A stretch of 64,000 nucleotides of DNA from NCBI GenBank assembly GCA_031841125.1, contig CM063113.1, forward strand, positions 38,346,197-38,410,196, given 5' to 3'. The notes under the pieces were generated by a model, which worked only from the letters and a program-made list of their open reading frames with translations, did not search any database and was not told the DNA's origin. The position numbers and the translations under genes are program-made. Below, in pieces: positions 22,386-33,300 of this stretch (the first letter of the stretch is position 1; every line of letters begins with the position of its first letter). The stretch comes from Acanthococcus lagerstroemiae. Taxonomy: Eukaryota; Arthropoda; Insecta; Hemiptera; Eriococcidae.

Positions 22386-22866
22386 TGGAAAAAATAATCC
22401 AATTAAAATCACGTAATATATTGCGTCATACTGGCAGTATGGGTGGCCAAAGGGTAGGCTTTCTTGTAAACAAACCTTGGAAAGACCGCATACTGGAGTT
22501 TAACCCAACTTGCGAAAGAATGGCTACTCTGAAAACTAAAATTAACGAGACAGAAATACTAGTGTATATATGCCCTTATCTCAGCTTCTACAGATGAAGA
22601 AAGCATAGAGTTCTATGAAGTATTATTCAAAGTAAACAGACAAAATGAAACAAGAAATGGAAATGCAGTGTTAATATTAGGAGATCTTAATGGTCAAATA
22701 GGGAAAAAGAAACCAGGAGAAGAATCAATCAGTCTTAGGGAGATACAACAATGGGAAAAGAAACGCAAGAGGCGACGGCTCTTATCGACTTTTGTCACCA
22801 ATTTAACCTCAATATTATAAACACCTAGTTAAAAAAAAAAAGGCTAGGTAAATTATGGACACCTAG
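22386..22866 (+). pseudogene. RTE-type retrotransposon remnant G (endonuclease N-terminal part)
   Basis: Immediately after the R1 tail the sequence becomes AT-rich and reads HTGSMGGQRVGFLVNKPWKD, ERMATLKTKINETEILV, then with a frameshift DEESIEFYEVLFKVNRQNE and AVLILGDLNGQIGKKKPGEE, corresponding to the GDxN endonuclease motif. It ends near the MITE at 22869. It is joined in frame to the R1 C-terminus (open frame 22202-22597). Confidence 0.75.
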
Positions 22867-22868
22867 GT

Positions 22869-23041
22869 CAGTAGCGTAACTACTCATTCCTTCGGGGGGG
22901 GGGGGGGGATTGAAATCATAGAATGAAAAGTCAGTATAATTTCACCATATTCAATTTTCATTAAATGAACAAAAAGAGAAACAAATTTATAAGATATAAG
23001 AGATTCTGGGGGTTGTCTCCCCCCCCGTATTTACGCCACTA
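22869..23041. mobile_element. hAT-like MITE (about 173 bp)
   Basis: Ends are CAGTAGCGTAACTA and, inverted, TAGTGGCGTAAATA. A run of 15 G (22894-22908) and a run of eight C (23019-23026) lie just inside the two ends. The flanks do not give a clean 8-bp duplication, so the exact right border is uncertain. Confidence 0.7.
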
Positions 23042-25426
23042 TAGGCCAGTATAATTTTGTTGTTCGTCGAAGCATCTCAGTTTTTGTTTCTGTCATCTAA
23101 CGTCTTTAAGATAAGGTCACAATAATGGCAATGCTGTTCTGGTATTGGGCATTCTCTGGATCTCTCTGGCTCGTTCATTGTCAAAAAGACCACACATTCA
23201 GGCCAGTGGCCACATTCATCTGGTGTACGCTTCGGAGGTAAATGCGAGTACGTTCGCGAACGCGTACCAACTATCGAGTCGATTTTAGAGCTCGGCTATG
23301 TTACGGTTGGCTGGAAATCGGCGGCTCAGTTTCATGACTGCGTCTTACGAGCTTGTAAAACCATTTACATACGTAAATAGCGTCTCCCTTAAGAAAGCGA
23401 ACAGTTCCAATTTCGGCGCTAGCCCGTCGATATCCCCCGACATTGCGGCCCAATTAGTCGGGCCAATAATTTTAGCGGTAGTTAATTAAACATTCGTATC
23501 CGATACCTTGTGTCGTCGACGTGTACTTCGCTGGTCATTCAAGTCGGCCCGAACAACCCCAGGGACATCGGCACATCGGCTATATATAGATAAACGACCA
23601 GCGAGCACGCGAAGAAAGGCCGCAGTCACATGTGGTCATTTTCGATATCTACCCTTTAAGAAATTTAGTTCAGTAAGACTTAATGATTTTGGTGAAAGGG
23701 GTGGACACTGGACACGGTAAACTCTCATCGTCGCGCCGTGTGTAACAAGTAACACAAAACGAACAGCGCGCTATATCGGTTATAAATCTATCAAGCCGGA
23801 AAAAGGGAAACGAGAAGTAAGCTTTTAGCTTAACGAAGACGGCGTAGACGCGAAGAGTTTAATTCTCGCAGGACAACCGTTCACTATCTTCGTGTGCAAA
23901 GGCTATAGCTACAGCTACTCGTGTACGTGTCGGCTTTTATACGTACATTTTCTTCGGCGAAATTTATCGTCGTCTGCGTTGTCGGTAGTCGTGTAGAGTA
24001 GACAGAAGGGGGTAATGGGCGAAAGAACTCATTTGCCCGTCTGTTATTTATGAAGAACATCGTCCATACTATGCATTTGGGCGTTTCCCGACGGTGCATA
24101 TAAGATCTGAATAGCACTAGGATGGCAGGAAACGGAAAGTACAAGGATGAAAAGAGAGCTCTACCTCAACTTGTTGAAAATTTTCAAAAACTGGAATTTT
24201 GTGGGGAGAACGCAATAACACCTTCATTCGGCTGTGGGGGACCTGTATTACAGGCCAGTGTTCGGGAGCGCGAACCTCGGTCAGTAGGGAACTCCATTTT
24301 GGCCCTTGCAGGACCCGCGCATATTTTGGCGGTCGTTTGAAAAGATATCAGGAAAAAGACCAATTGATAATCATGTTTAAGGTCTTTTGTTTCGAGATAT
24401 AAGAGCTGACAGATGAAAGGTACCTAATTGGGATGACACTACACACACACCAACAGCACATGGTAAGTCCAAAAGGCTTCAGTCTGCGAAGCCGCAGGCT
24501 CGGCAACATTCACACTTCGACCGTTCAACCATTTGGTCGCAGATTTCTTCCAATTTCTAATTTCTGAAGAGCAATTGATCAACAGGTAAAAGATCAACGC
24601 TACTCCTAGCTGACCCTAAAACCATCAAATGATTAGCGAACAATTATCCACTTCTAAGGGAATGAAAACAACGTAATATTCACGCTAGCAATTCTCTGTT
24701 CGCTTGAGACGTCCTATGACTGATTCATCTAATGTTACACAAGACATCGGTACAAACATGTTCACTTCAACATACTGATTTACTGATAACGTCTTTACAT
24801 GCTACGTATTACAACTCGTTCGCTTCTCGCTACCACTGGTAAGTGGTAACTGGTGACAGAAAACGTTCTTATATATTACTCAATTCAACCAATTCAGGTT
24901 CTCGAAAATAAGGAGCCACTGAACTGAACTGTAACTCCGATAAATGAACGATTTCATCCAAGAATAAAATCTTATAAAATCGAAATTTGGTATTATAATG
25001 ATAACGCATTATGTAGAACGTAGAAGTAGAACTGAGCAACCGCAGCAAGATAAAGATCAATGAGCACTACTGAAGAAGAAAAAAACAAAGTACATAATTG
25101 CAAGAGGCTCCTTGCCGACCCTAATGAAATCGAAATAATTACTTATTATTGTTTTTATTATTTTCAATTAATTGATTTCTCGAAAATAAAGTGCCACTGA
25201 ACTGAACTGTGACTCTGATACGCTTAGATCGACACATCTGAAATGACACGCCACTGAACTGAACTGAACTTGAACGGATGAGAAGAGAAGAGAAAATAAT
25301 TGCAATAGGCTCGGCTACCCGTAGCCGACACTAAAAATGAAGCTTAGCATAATTTTTAATTTAACCAATTTTTCTATGATGCCTGTGACACAAACTGTGA
25401 CCTGACACAAATCGGACAGCGGGGAC
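23042..25426. other. No recognisable gene; mixed composition with diverged repeats near the end
   Basis: 23200-24060 is somewhat GC- and CpG-richer than its surroundings and contains CTATATATAGATAA at 23580-23593, which could be a TATA-type element, but no coding exon is recognised on either side. Around 24890-24925, 25170-25215 and 25245-25275 the phrase GCCACTGAACTGAACTG recurs together with a GGCTCsrTGCCGAC-like block, suggesting two or three diverged copies of a 200-250 bp unit. Frames here are short and have no domains. Confidence 0.4.
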
Positions 25427-26150
25427 TTACCCTGATCTAACTCTTATATTTAACTCTCGTCGGACTCTATTCCTCCAATATTGGCCCATTTCTGAGCAAA
25501 TGCCTCTACACATCTCTCCCATCTTTTTCTTTCTCGTACTTCTCTTCTCCCAGTTGGTCCTCACTCCTGAACTGTCTCGTCTCTTTATCTTGTCTGTGGT
25601 CTTCCCGTGGTGCACCTCCCTTCCCTTGGTATCCAATTCAAAACTTTCCTCCGCCATCTATCCTCTTGCCTCATTACATGTCCCGTACATATTGCTTTTA
25701 ACTTTCTGATTGTGTATCCTGCGTCTTTTAACCCCGATTTTCCCCTGATTTCCGTATTTTTGGTTTCGTCCCATTTTTTGATTCTTAAAATCCTTCTTTC
25801 CATTGCTCTTTGGGTAGACTGAATTTTTTCCGCACTGGCCTTTGTTGCCGCCCATGTTTGACACCCTTACGTTAGTGACAGTAAGGCACAGATTACAGAA
25901 ATTTTGAATTTCAGTTTCTTTGCTATTTTCCTTTTGTAGAATTCCTTTTTCGTCCAATATTTTTTCCACCCGCCCTTCATTCTTTCGGATATTTCTTTTT
26001 ATTCCTGTTTTGAAATGAAATTGTTCGTCCCAAATATTCAACTTCTTTTACTGTTTGTATTATCCCTCTTTCAATTTTGAGTCCCCCTTCTTCTTTATTT
26101 GTTACAATTTTTGTTTTTTCCATATATGAGCAGATCCTAATTTTGTTTGT
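25427..26150 (-). pseudogene. RTE-type retrotransposon remnant D (C-terminal part)
   Basis: Minus-strand translation gives KTKIVTNKEEGG and VKEVEYLG (26130-26035), then TYGCQ-like sequence and KASAEKIQSTQRAMERRILR, GLKDAGYTIRKLKAICTGHV, MRQEDRWRRKVLNWIPREGR and TTGRPQTR. This is the thumb and C-terminal region typical of RTE-type elements (GxxxR..D.R...... GRP..RW). The last part, with SEMGQYWRN, ends near 25427. Frameshifts separate the blocks, and the RT catalytic region is absent. Confidence 0.85.
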
Positions 26151-27124
26151 TCTTTGTAAACGTTGCTGTTTTTCTGTTTGGTGAACGTTACATTTTATTC
26201 TTTCAATTCCTATGAAGTCATTTTTGTTAGTCGCACTTCTACATCTACGCGTACATTCTACACTACCGTCGAATGGGGTGACTTGTTACGGATGTCAGCC
26301 AGCTATTTCTCGTTTTTTGTTTTTTTTTGTTTTTTTTTTATCTGAGCTTACTAGCCTAATTTTTGGTCTAGGCCAGACATGTTTATATCATTTTGTAGGA
26401 ACTTTTACGCTCTATAATATTTATTTGAAACTTTTTTCCATACCTTTATCCTTGGAAAAATATTTTAGAAAAACTAACTTTTAGGGTAAGCACCAGTCAT
26501 TTTTCTGTGATTATGAGCGTAGCTATTGACTAAAGTTAGACATATTATACATCATTTTGTACAACATTTTATGCTCTATAATTTTTATCTGAAGCATTTT
26601 CTCCTATAAGATGTAATCCAGAGATTTGCATGGGCAACCCGCATTACACGTTGTTGGCACACATTTCTACAGTGGCTAAAACGCTAAATCAGCTTTATAT
26701 GGGTCTAAAAACAACCCTACATAGTGGCTTGCTTTAATCACAAAATGCAAAGTACTCCTTGTTTTTCCCCAATAACACCCTCACTATTATACTCGCTTAG
26801 AATTTAACAGAGAACAATTGAATGCGTCCATTGATAAAGGGCCTAAGTACGAAAATGGCATTTTGAGAAACAAGCGTTTGAAAGTTTGAGCTTATATCTA
26901 GTAATCCAATAGTAATTATTTGGGTAATAATTAATATTATATTATGAAGTTGGAAGTCCCACTATGCAATCTTACAGTATGAAGAGCTGAGGTCAAATGT
27001 AGGCGGAGATATGGATTGAGAAGTGTGACGGAAAGTTAGGCCCTTTTTCCTTAGATTACTTTTTCTTCTTTTTTTTCAATAGAAAACGAACCCTGAAAAA
27101 GAATAAATACATAGAGATATTGGA
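26151..27124. other. Non-coding; short diverged duplications
   Basis: The stretch 26375-26437 recurs at 26541-26605 (shared ATCATTTTGTA and CTCTATAAT blocks). AAAGGGCCTAAGTACG at 26837-26852 is inverted at about 27035-27050 (TTAGGCCCTTTTTCC), which may mark a 210-bp TIR element of the same family as the palindrome at 28379-28412. No gene is recognised. Confidence 0.45.
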
Positions 27125-27199
27125 GGCACAGCTAGCTCTTGTATGAGCGCTGATATCGAAGTAGTCGATATTAGCGCTCCTACAAGAGCTAGCTGTGCC
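27125..27199. repeat. Near-perfect palindrome of about 75 bp
   Basis: Arms GGCACAGCTAGCTCTTGTA and TACAAGAGCTAGCTGTGCC enclose GCGCTGATATCGA, a short loop, and TCGATATTAGCGC. Only a few mismatches separate the two arms of about 35 bp. It would form a strong DNA or RNA hairpin. The centre contains the AGTAGTCGATAT motif that recurs downstream. Confidence 0.85.
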
Positions 27200-27499
27200 C
27201 TATTATTTCTTTTTTTTTGTAGCCTGGTGTTACCCGATCACTAAGCATTACCAAACATCCAGTTTTGTCAATAATTCATTCCGTGGTAAATCATGAAAAA
27301 GTTTTTTTTTTTTTAAACTTTTCTTGTAAGAAATGGCAATTTTTAAAACAAAATATAAAGTTGTTGCGATCACTTACGTCCAAAATCAAATACCTCATCG
27401 TGTTCAGAATTCACTCTAGTTTTTATTTCTATATCAACTTTTCCATTTATTCAGACAATTTCCATCGATTTTTCAGCATTTTGTCAGATGGTCGTTTTT

Positions 27500-28063
27500 C
27501 CAAATATCGACTACTTAGATGGCCCAAATATCGACTACCCTGTAATTACTTTGTTTACAATGGTTTTTATTGTAAATGATACAGATAGCGGATTCTGTCA
27601 CAAAACTTACTTTATGGATAACTATGGTGAAGAATAGGTTCAATGCACGAAGTGCTTCGCATGGGCACATGCCGGATGTGACGCTGCCATCGATGAAAAC
27701 CCAAAATACGTTTGCTCGTTTTGTTTAAGTGGATAAAATTTATCGATTATATAATAAATTTCATCAAAGAACTGCTATAATTTTTTCGTGCAATATTTAG
27801 TTCAAAAGAATAAAAATTACGAACTTTCTAGCAAAAAAAAAAAAAAAAACAATAGGTAGTCGATATTTGGAACTTTTTTTTTTCTGAGAAAAGTGACTTC
27901 GGGAAAATTTAAATTGTGGTAGTTCTATTCGATTACATTTCAATCATGAACCGCCATTTTGTAGGTAAAAGTTCAAGCTATCCATGGCTTCAAAGAGTTT
28001 TGAGTTATCATCATTTGGAGATGAGTTATGAGGGTTAAACCCTTAAGTAGTCGATAATTGGGC
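27500..28063. mobile_element. TIR element bracketed by ATATCGACTA motifs
   Basis: CCAAATATCGACTACTTA (27500-27517) pairs with TAAGTAGTCGATAATTGG (28044-28061). A second pair, CCCAAATATCGACTACC (27523-27539) and GGTAGTCGATATTTGG (27855-27870), is nested inside. The interior holds a decayed PHD finger (27587-27736), consistent with a transposon that encodes a PHD-containing protein. No clear duplication is visible. Confidence 0.55.
27587..27736 (+). pseudogene. Decayed PHD finger, C-terminal end of a protein
   Basis: In one frame the sequence reads GFCHKTYFMDNYGEE, a TAG stop at 27635-27637, then VQCTKCFAWAHAGCD and NPKYVCSFCLSG followed by TAA at 27734. The CxxC, HxxC and CxxC spacings match the second half of a C4HC3 PHD finger; the stop stands where a tryptophan is usual (EEWVQC). 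Such PHD fingers are commonly found at the C-terminus of DNA transposon proteins in insects, and the nearby end of the frame fits. A captured host fragment is the alternative. Confidence 0.6.
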
Positions 28064-29388
28064 CCCTACCTTATTGTAGTAGGAAAAGCACGTCCTTTTC
28101 TTCTTCGCGTTCTTTAGTTGTCCAAGGATTACAGGCCACGTATCACGTGTCCTAACAGATATCGAAACATTTTTCAATGTTCGCATGTGTAATTGTTCAT
28201 ACTTACGTGTTACGACGTGATTGAACTATAATCACCGATATCACGGAGCTCACTCTATTATTTTTCAGAGCAGTTATAAATATTTGATCCGCTGTTGCGG
28301 CCGTTTGGCGCTAGATAGCGCTGTAATATAAGGTGTCTATAGTGTTCTTGACCTGCCGAATCGAACTACATCATTTATTGAAAAAGGGCCTAAGTGAACT
28401 TAGGCCCTTTTTCTATGGACACATTCAATTTTTGTTTGAAGAGTTTTCGCCTACAGTTGATAGCCCTCCAAGGGATGAAGCTCGCTCGAGATTCTTGAGG
28501 GCTTCTAGAGAATGCTGACTAGGAAGGTCACCCATACTTCCATTCCGAATTTCGGCAAATGTATTTTTCAATAGAGCGTAATAAGCCTGGGCTATTAGTA
28601 GGTCCTGGCAGACGAATGTTTTCTTATTACATTCAAAACACATGTTGATGATATCGCGCGCTGCACGCCCTAAATTACTACTATCGCCTTTTTCGTCGAG
28701 TTCTTATCTAAGAGGAATGGGCCGCGTTCCGTTTGTCAGGATGGCTGGTCCGTTATCTTGCGACACTCTTCTTGCATCTGTACAGAACTACATTATCTCC
28801 TCTCAGACGTCCAGAATCGACTGCGTATTTATTTTTATTAACTTATCATCATTTCCTTTGAGCTTTGACGACGTTGAATCGTGCGACCGATCGACCAACC
28901 GTTCTCGTCAGCAACACCGCAACAAGATAAATGCCTTTCCGATCGCTGATTAGAAGTCCCGAAAATTTCTAAACCGACGGGAATGTATGGAAATAGAATT
29001 TTTAACGAATTTTTTCTCTCTCGCCTTCGTGTTCTTCGATCAATCGGCGTATCTGCGAAAGACGGTTATTTTTTATGGTACAGTGAACGAGCAGGGAGTT
29101 GCACTCCGTCTCGGTCGTCGAGATGCAACAAGGGTGAAGAAAAAGACAACAGAACGTCTAAGACGATGCGGCTACGCAAGCGTGACGCATTCCGCGTGCG
29201 AGCAGCACGCGACTGGCACGTTTCGAACCCTTCTGCGGGTTCTAACGATTTTTAAGGAGATTTTAGGCTCACGTTCTAGTGACTCGGACACGAGTTTATG
29301 TCCAGCCGAGTACGATCACCAGTGACCGCCAATTGACACAACCACCTTAATCAGATTATCAAGTCGCGATATCGGTTTCCTTCAAGTG
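28064..29388. other. No recognised gene; palindrome and a GC-richer block
   Basis: 28379-28412 is a perfect 34-bp palindrome with arms GAAAAAGGGCCTAAGTG-like. 28640-29330 is richer in CpG than the surroundings and has overlapping plus-strand frames (28983-29255 and 28987-29325, 90 and 112 residues) without recognisable domains. These could be chance frames in less AT-rich DNA, or part of a gene that cannot be recognised from this window. Confidence 0.35.
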
Positions 29389-31131
29389 CTAGTAGCCCAG
29401 GAAAATTAGGTTCAAAATATAATATGAAAATGAAGAAAATGTCGCAGAAGGTTTTATTGCTGAAACATCTTGATAATTATTCCCTTGATACTTAAGAGCT
29501 CGGGGCCTTGACCCTTGTGCTTCCTCAAGGAGGCGAAAAATGTGGGATTTGAATGAGATATTCAGCTTATTTTTCATTTTTATCGGAAATGTGCCATTTT
29601 CTGTGAAAATGTCATCAATGAAAGAATGTTCCTTATTGAATTTCCTAAGAAGAAGGTTATTACCAAAAATCACTAAGTACCATAGAAAAGTAGAGAGAAC
29701 CTCCTGGAAGTGTTAGATGCGTTTTTACTGCTGTACTTGACTACAGTTAGCAGCTACTCGCTATCCGACAGCAATAAATCCGATGCTGACCCTCTGGATC
29801 AGTGGCGGATCCACGGGGGGGGGGGGGGTTCAGATACCCTCCTTCGGGCCGAAAAAGAAGAAAAAAACATTGCGAATTTCGAGTTTTTCTCCTGTTTTTG
29901 AGTATCTGCAGCATTCTACAGTCTACAATTTTCATTTTAAAACGGTTTAATCACATTATGAAACTTGTCTTTCGAAATTATTCAAAATGACATCCATCTC
30001 GGTTTTTTACGGGGCGGAGGTGGAAAAAGTTTTATTTTCAAAAACCCCTCTTTGGAAAATTTGTAGATCTCTACTGCTCTGGATAGACTCTAATAATATT
30101 GTACACCTGGTAGAATAATGATTTTATGTTTGTAATATAGGTATAATAAATTCTTTATATAATTTTATATTTTTTAATTGCACTCCTGTTCTTGTTATGT
30201 GCCAATATATTCAATTGTTTTATTAATTTTAATATCAACTACAGCAGGTATTTTCCTATTACGTACTTATAACAACGTGAGGATCAACTTTTTCTTCCTG
30301 GCTGAAAAAGTGAATTAGTGAATTTAAAAGGGGATGGAATTAACTACACGCAACAAAAAATAGGAAAAAACGCTAAAAAATACTAATCTCCATAAAGTGA
30401 TATTTTGCCCATTTAATAAAAATATTAACTTTAAAAAATCAGAATCACGCTAAATTAGTCCAAAGAAATTAAGACAAAAAAGGGCTGGAAACAGACGTAA
30501 ATGATATCAAAATTTTTTTTGGAATGCCTTTGAAATGACCCCTTAATTAACATACTAAAAGTCCACAGCGATCCCGGTGGAGCTAAGCCTCCCAGGGGGC
30601 TTCAAAACCCCCGAAATTCACTTTTTTGGATATATCTCGCGTAGAAAACATTTTATGGAAAAAGATTTCGATCAAAAGTTGTTTCTTGTTAGAATTCACA
30701 TAAAAAAGGTCTCTTGTAAAATTTTCGTGGAGTTGAAAACAACGCCGTCAGCGTGCGCTGAAGTTCGCTTATTTTGTGTATGCTCATGGCATATACTGCA
30801 GTATCTGACCCGCTTCGCGGCGTATCTAGACTGGGGTCTAAAGTGAGTTGGCTTACGTGAGTTAGATGGGGGAGGAGTGAGGTGCTAAAATTAGAAAAAA
30901 GAAACTATTTGACGAAGATGCAAGGGGAGTTCAGATCTCCTGGATACCTGCTCTTCAAGTCACATTGCGTTTATTCGGAGTGTCCTGATTCATTTGCAGT
31001 TCATCGCTTCATGTTGGTGTTGTTCAGACAAATATGATAGGGTTTTTAAAAATTCAGTTGGATAATAGTTTCAAGAAACTGAAATCTTTAGGATCCCAGC
31101 CCGCCCCTAGTTACGTTACTGTGCCACTTAC
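29389..31131. other. No recognised gene; single MITE-like ends
   Basis: CAGTGGCGGATCCACG at 29800-29815 followed by 14 G resembles a hAT-like MITE left end of the family at 37010; no right end was found. CGCCCCTAGTTACGTTACTG at 31103-31121 resembles a right end, directly beside hAT-like copy B. A minus-strand frame (29389-29673) and a plus-strand frame (30577-30846) have no domains. Confidence 0.4.
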
Positions 31132-32152
31132 TAGTGATGCAAATATCGTATCAAAAATATCGTTATCTATCGATAATTTTTCCGCTGAATATCGAATAAT
31201 AGAGTTTTTCCGATTATCGTATAATGTTCGATATCTATCGATATTCTTATAGGAAGAGCGATATTTCAATATTTTGAAGACCTCCAATACAGTGTGACCG
31301 ATTAAGTTACTTTACTTCTTCCCTGTCGCCAGATTGACTGTCTGGAAACGCCAAAATTTCTCAAAATTCGCCAGTTTCGCCCTTTCGCCAGACAGTGTTG
31401 GTGCAAAATTTTCCTAATAATACATTTTTTCCCTTTTCAAGTTCCCTAGTACCTTATTTAAGAGAAAAGTCTTCAAGTAATAGATTTTTAGGTCCTTTTC
31501 CTGGGACGATTCACTGATAATGATATAAGTACGTACGTACTAAAAAAGCCTGATGTAAATTCCATTGTTATAAAGCCTCTTTTGATCAAATTTCAGTTTT
31601 TCATCGTTTTTTCTTCTTATTGAGTCAAAAATGTGATAACGGTTTTAACTTGATTCGCCAGAAAACTGCTGATAGTGATTTTGATTTTGATAACTAAAGC
31701 TCAAAAGTGCTTCAATGTGAATGTGTTTGTTTTGTAAATTGTAAGATTGTAAGTTGGATTTTGGAATATCAAATGGACAAGTACTTGAAAAGAGAGAGGC
31801 CGAGGCTAACTCCGGCAACTCTTCTGAAATGTGATCAAAATTGTTTGCAATTTTTAAAATTTGGTTTTGGCAGGAATTATTGTCCATGAGTCTATGACCG
31901 CACAACTGTATGAAGAAAGAGAACTTAGAAAATAATTAGTAAAATATAGTGGACAAGTATTATAGAAAACACTGTTTACAAAAATGATAAAACACGGCAG
32001 GTTAACTTGGTCTAAATAATTCCGATCAGAATATCAGAAATGTCGATAATATCTATCGATATTTATAAAGTACAATATCGATATTTTTAATTATCGTGAT
32101 AATAACAATATTATCGTATCGATATTGACTTTCTCAATATCTTGCATCACTA
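31132..32152 (-). mobile_element. hAT-like non-autonomous element, copy B (1021 bp)
   Basis: Ends are TAGTGATGCAAATATCG and, inverted, TAGTGATGCAAGATATTG. The 8-bp flanks are CCACTTAC (31124-31131) and CCACGTAC (32153-32160), one mismatch. It is an inverted copy of 2617-3631, highly similar along its length, with small indels. Confidence 0.85.
31645..31905 (-). CDS. Small ORF of unknown function inside hAT-like copy B
   Basis: An 86-residue frame homologous to that at 2864-3121, starting MCGHRLMDNN and ending FSGESS. Differences include N to S, N to D, S to N and G to A changes and a compensated indel after ALLS. Mixed amino-acid changing and silent differences give no clear sign of constraint. 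Function unknown. Confidence 0.35.
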   Translation of the reverse strand: MCGHRLMDNNSCQNQILKIANNFDHISEELPELASASLFSSTCPFDIPKSNLQSYNLQNKHIHIEALLSFSYQNQNHYQQFSGESS

Positions 32153-32393
32153 CCACGTACCTGCTTGAATGCTCATTTTGGAAAATATACGCTATTTATA
32201 TGATTTATATGCCCAGTAAACAACTTGTAATTTCACCAATCTAAAGAATTTATTTTATTAATTAAAAGTAACGAGTCTTTGGAAAATAATAAAGGTAACA
32301 GTCCAATAACTATAGGAAAACTTTAGGTGGTCAATATTTCTTTACAAAACCAAACATTATTTCTCTAATGAATGTTTATAATAAGTTAAACGA
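32153..32393. other. Non-coding AT-rich gap
   Basis: I see nothing beyond AT-rich sequence between hAT-like copy B and the lysine-rich frame downstream. Confidence 0.4.
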
Positions 32394-32730
32394 TCATTTA
32401 CTTACTAATAACTTCATTGAGATTGTTGACATCTTTTTTTTTAAACTGTTTCTTCTTCTTTTTTTTTTCATTTTATTGTAGGAGTCCATCATTGCTTGAG
32501 TTACCTGAATCTCGGCCATGTCATTCTTTGGCACCCTTTCCTTCAGTTGTTTATTGGCTGCTTCAAAAAAATTTCCCAGAAACTGCTCTTTCCAGGGATT
32601 TCTCCTTCTTTCTGATGGACATTTCTTTTTCTTTAACTTCAATTTCATAGGATACTTAGTAGTTTTTCTTTTCTCAGATTTTTCTCTTTCTTCTTCTTCT
32701 TTCTTTTCAGCTCGCTCTGCCCAGTAATTT
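32394..32730 (-). CDS. Lysine-rich hypothetical frame, possibly one exon
   Basis: On the minus strand an open frame runs from about 32727 with YWAERAEKKEEEEREK, through an in-frame ATG at 32648, to TRAILING lysine-rich sequence; the middle reads NPWKEQFLGNFFEAANKQLK and MAEIQVTQAMMDSYNK. It is preceded by CTGGGCAG, a possible acceptor, and further upstream by CCAAGTGTAAGT, a possible donor. The donor-side sequence (GCATACAAGCCAAGT) recurs beside the duplicated block at 37738-37755. It has no recognised domain; it could be an exon of a repeated gene family or transposon. Confidence 0.35.
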
Positions 32731-33109
32731 TAGTAACTTACACTTGGCTTGTATGCTAAAGTGATAAATTTTTTGGAATTACGATACGACTCACTTTATT
32801 AATACAATTCTTAATTGTCAGTGAGCAGTCCAACGTTCTCTTTCATTTGAGTTCGTTCATCAGAAAATAATGCGAACTGAATCTGAAAATTTTGCGATTT
32901 AAATGTTTCTTGGAATGATTACCTACAACTCACGGTTCATTCCAGATTTCTCAACTAATTCACACCATCTTCGGCGCTTGCTACAGAAGAATAGAAAATT
33001 TTTTTGGTCGTCAAAAACTGTGAATCAGTCTTTATTGCAGTGAAATCAGAAAAACCCACCCCCTGTAACCTTTTGTGGAACCAAAATAGTATAAATAGTT
33101 GCCTCTCCT
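32731..33109. other. Non-coding gap
   Basis: No gene or paired repeat is visible. The stretch beside 32730-32765 resembles 37730-37765 and is mentioned with the duplicated block. Confidence 0.4.
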
Positions 33110-33300
33110 CCTTTCTACCAATTTCCCCCCATATTTTCTAACTTCGACAGTCCAACAATGTCCCACTTAATTTTTTCTATTTCCTTTTCAGATAGGTATA
33201 ATCTGTCATTATTTGCCAGACCTCTGCATTTAAAATATTGTAATTTAAGATTCTTCTGGTTTTTTCCCCTCCTTTTGAAGATTCGGTCCCACATCCTCCT
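33110..33300 (-). pseudogene. RTE-type retrotransposon remnant E (endonuclease start)
   Basis: Minus-strand translation gives LKLQYFKCRGLANNDRLYLS then EKEIEKIKWDIVGLSKLE. This matches the first residues of the AP-type endonuclease in RTE-type elements (LxxxNxRxL....R...LE.E..KIKWDIIGLSE). The catalytic region further downstream is absent. It is a short fragment. Confidence 0.7.

Noticed and set aside
23575..23600. TATA-like CTATATATAG as a promoter
   Set aside because: A TATA-like word is common in AT-rich sequence and there is no recognised downstream exon; noted in the region entry only.
28987..29325. 112-residue frame in a GC-richer block
   Set aside because: No domain, a second long frame overlaps it, and codon pattern cannot be judged; kept only as part of the region description.
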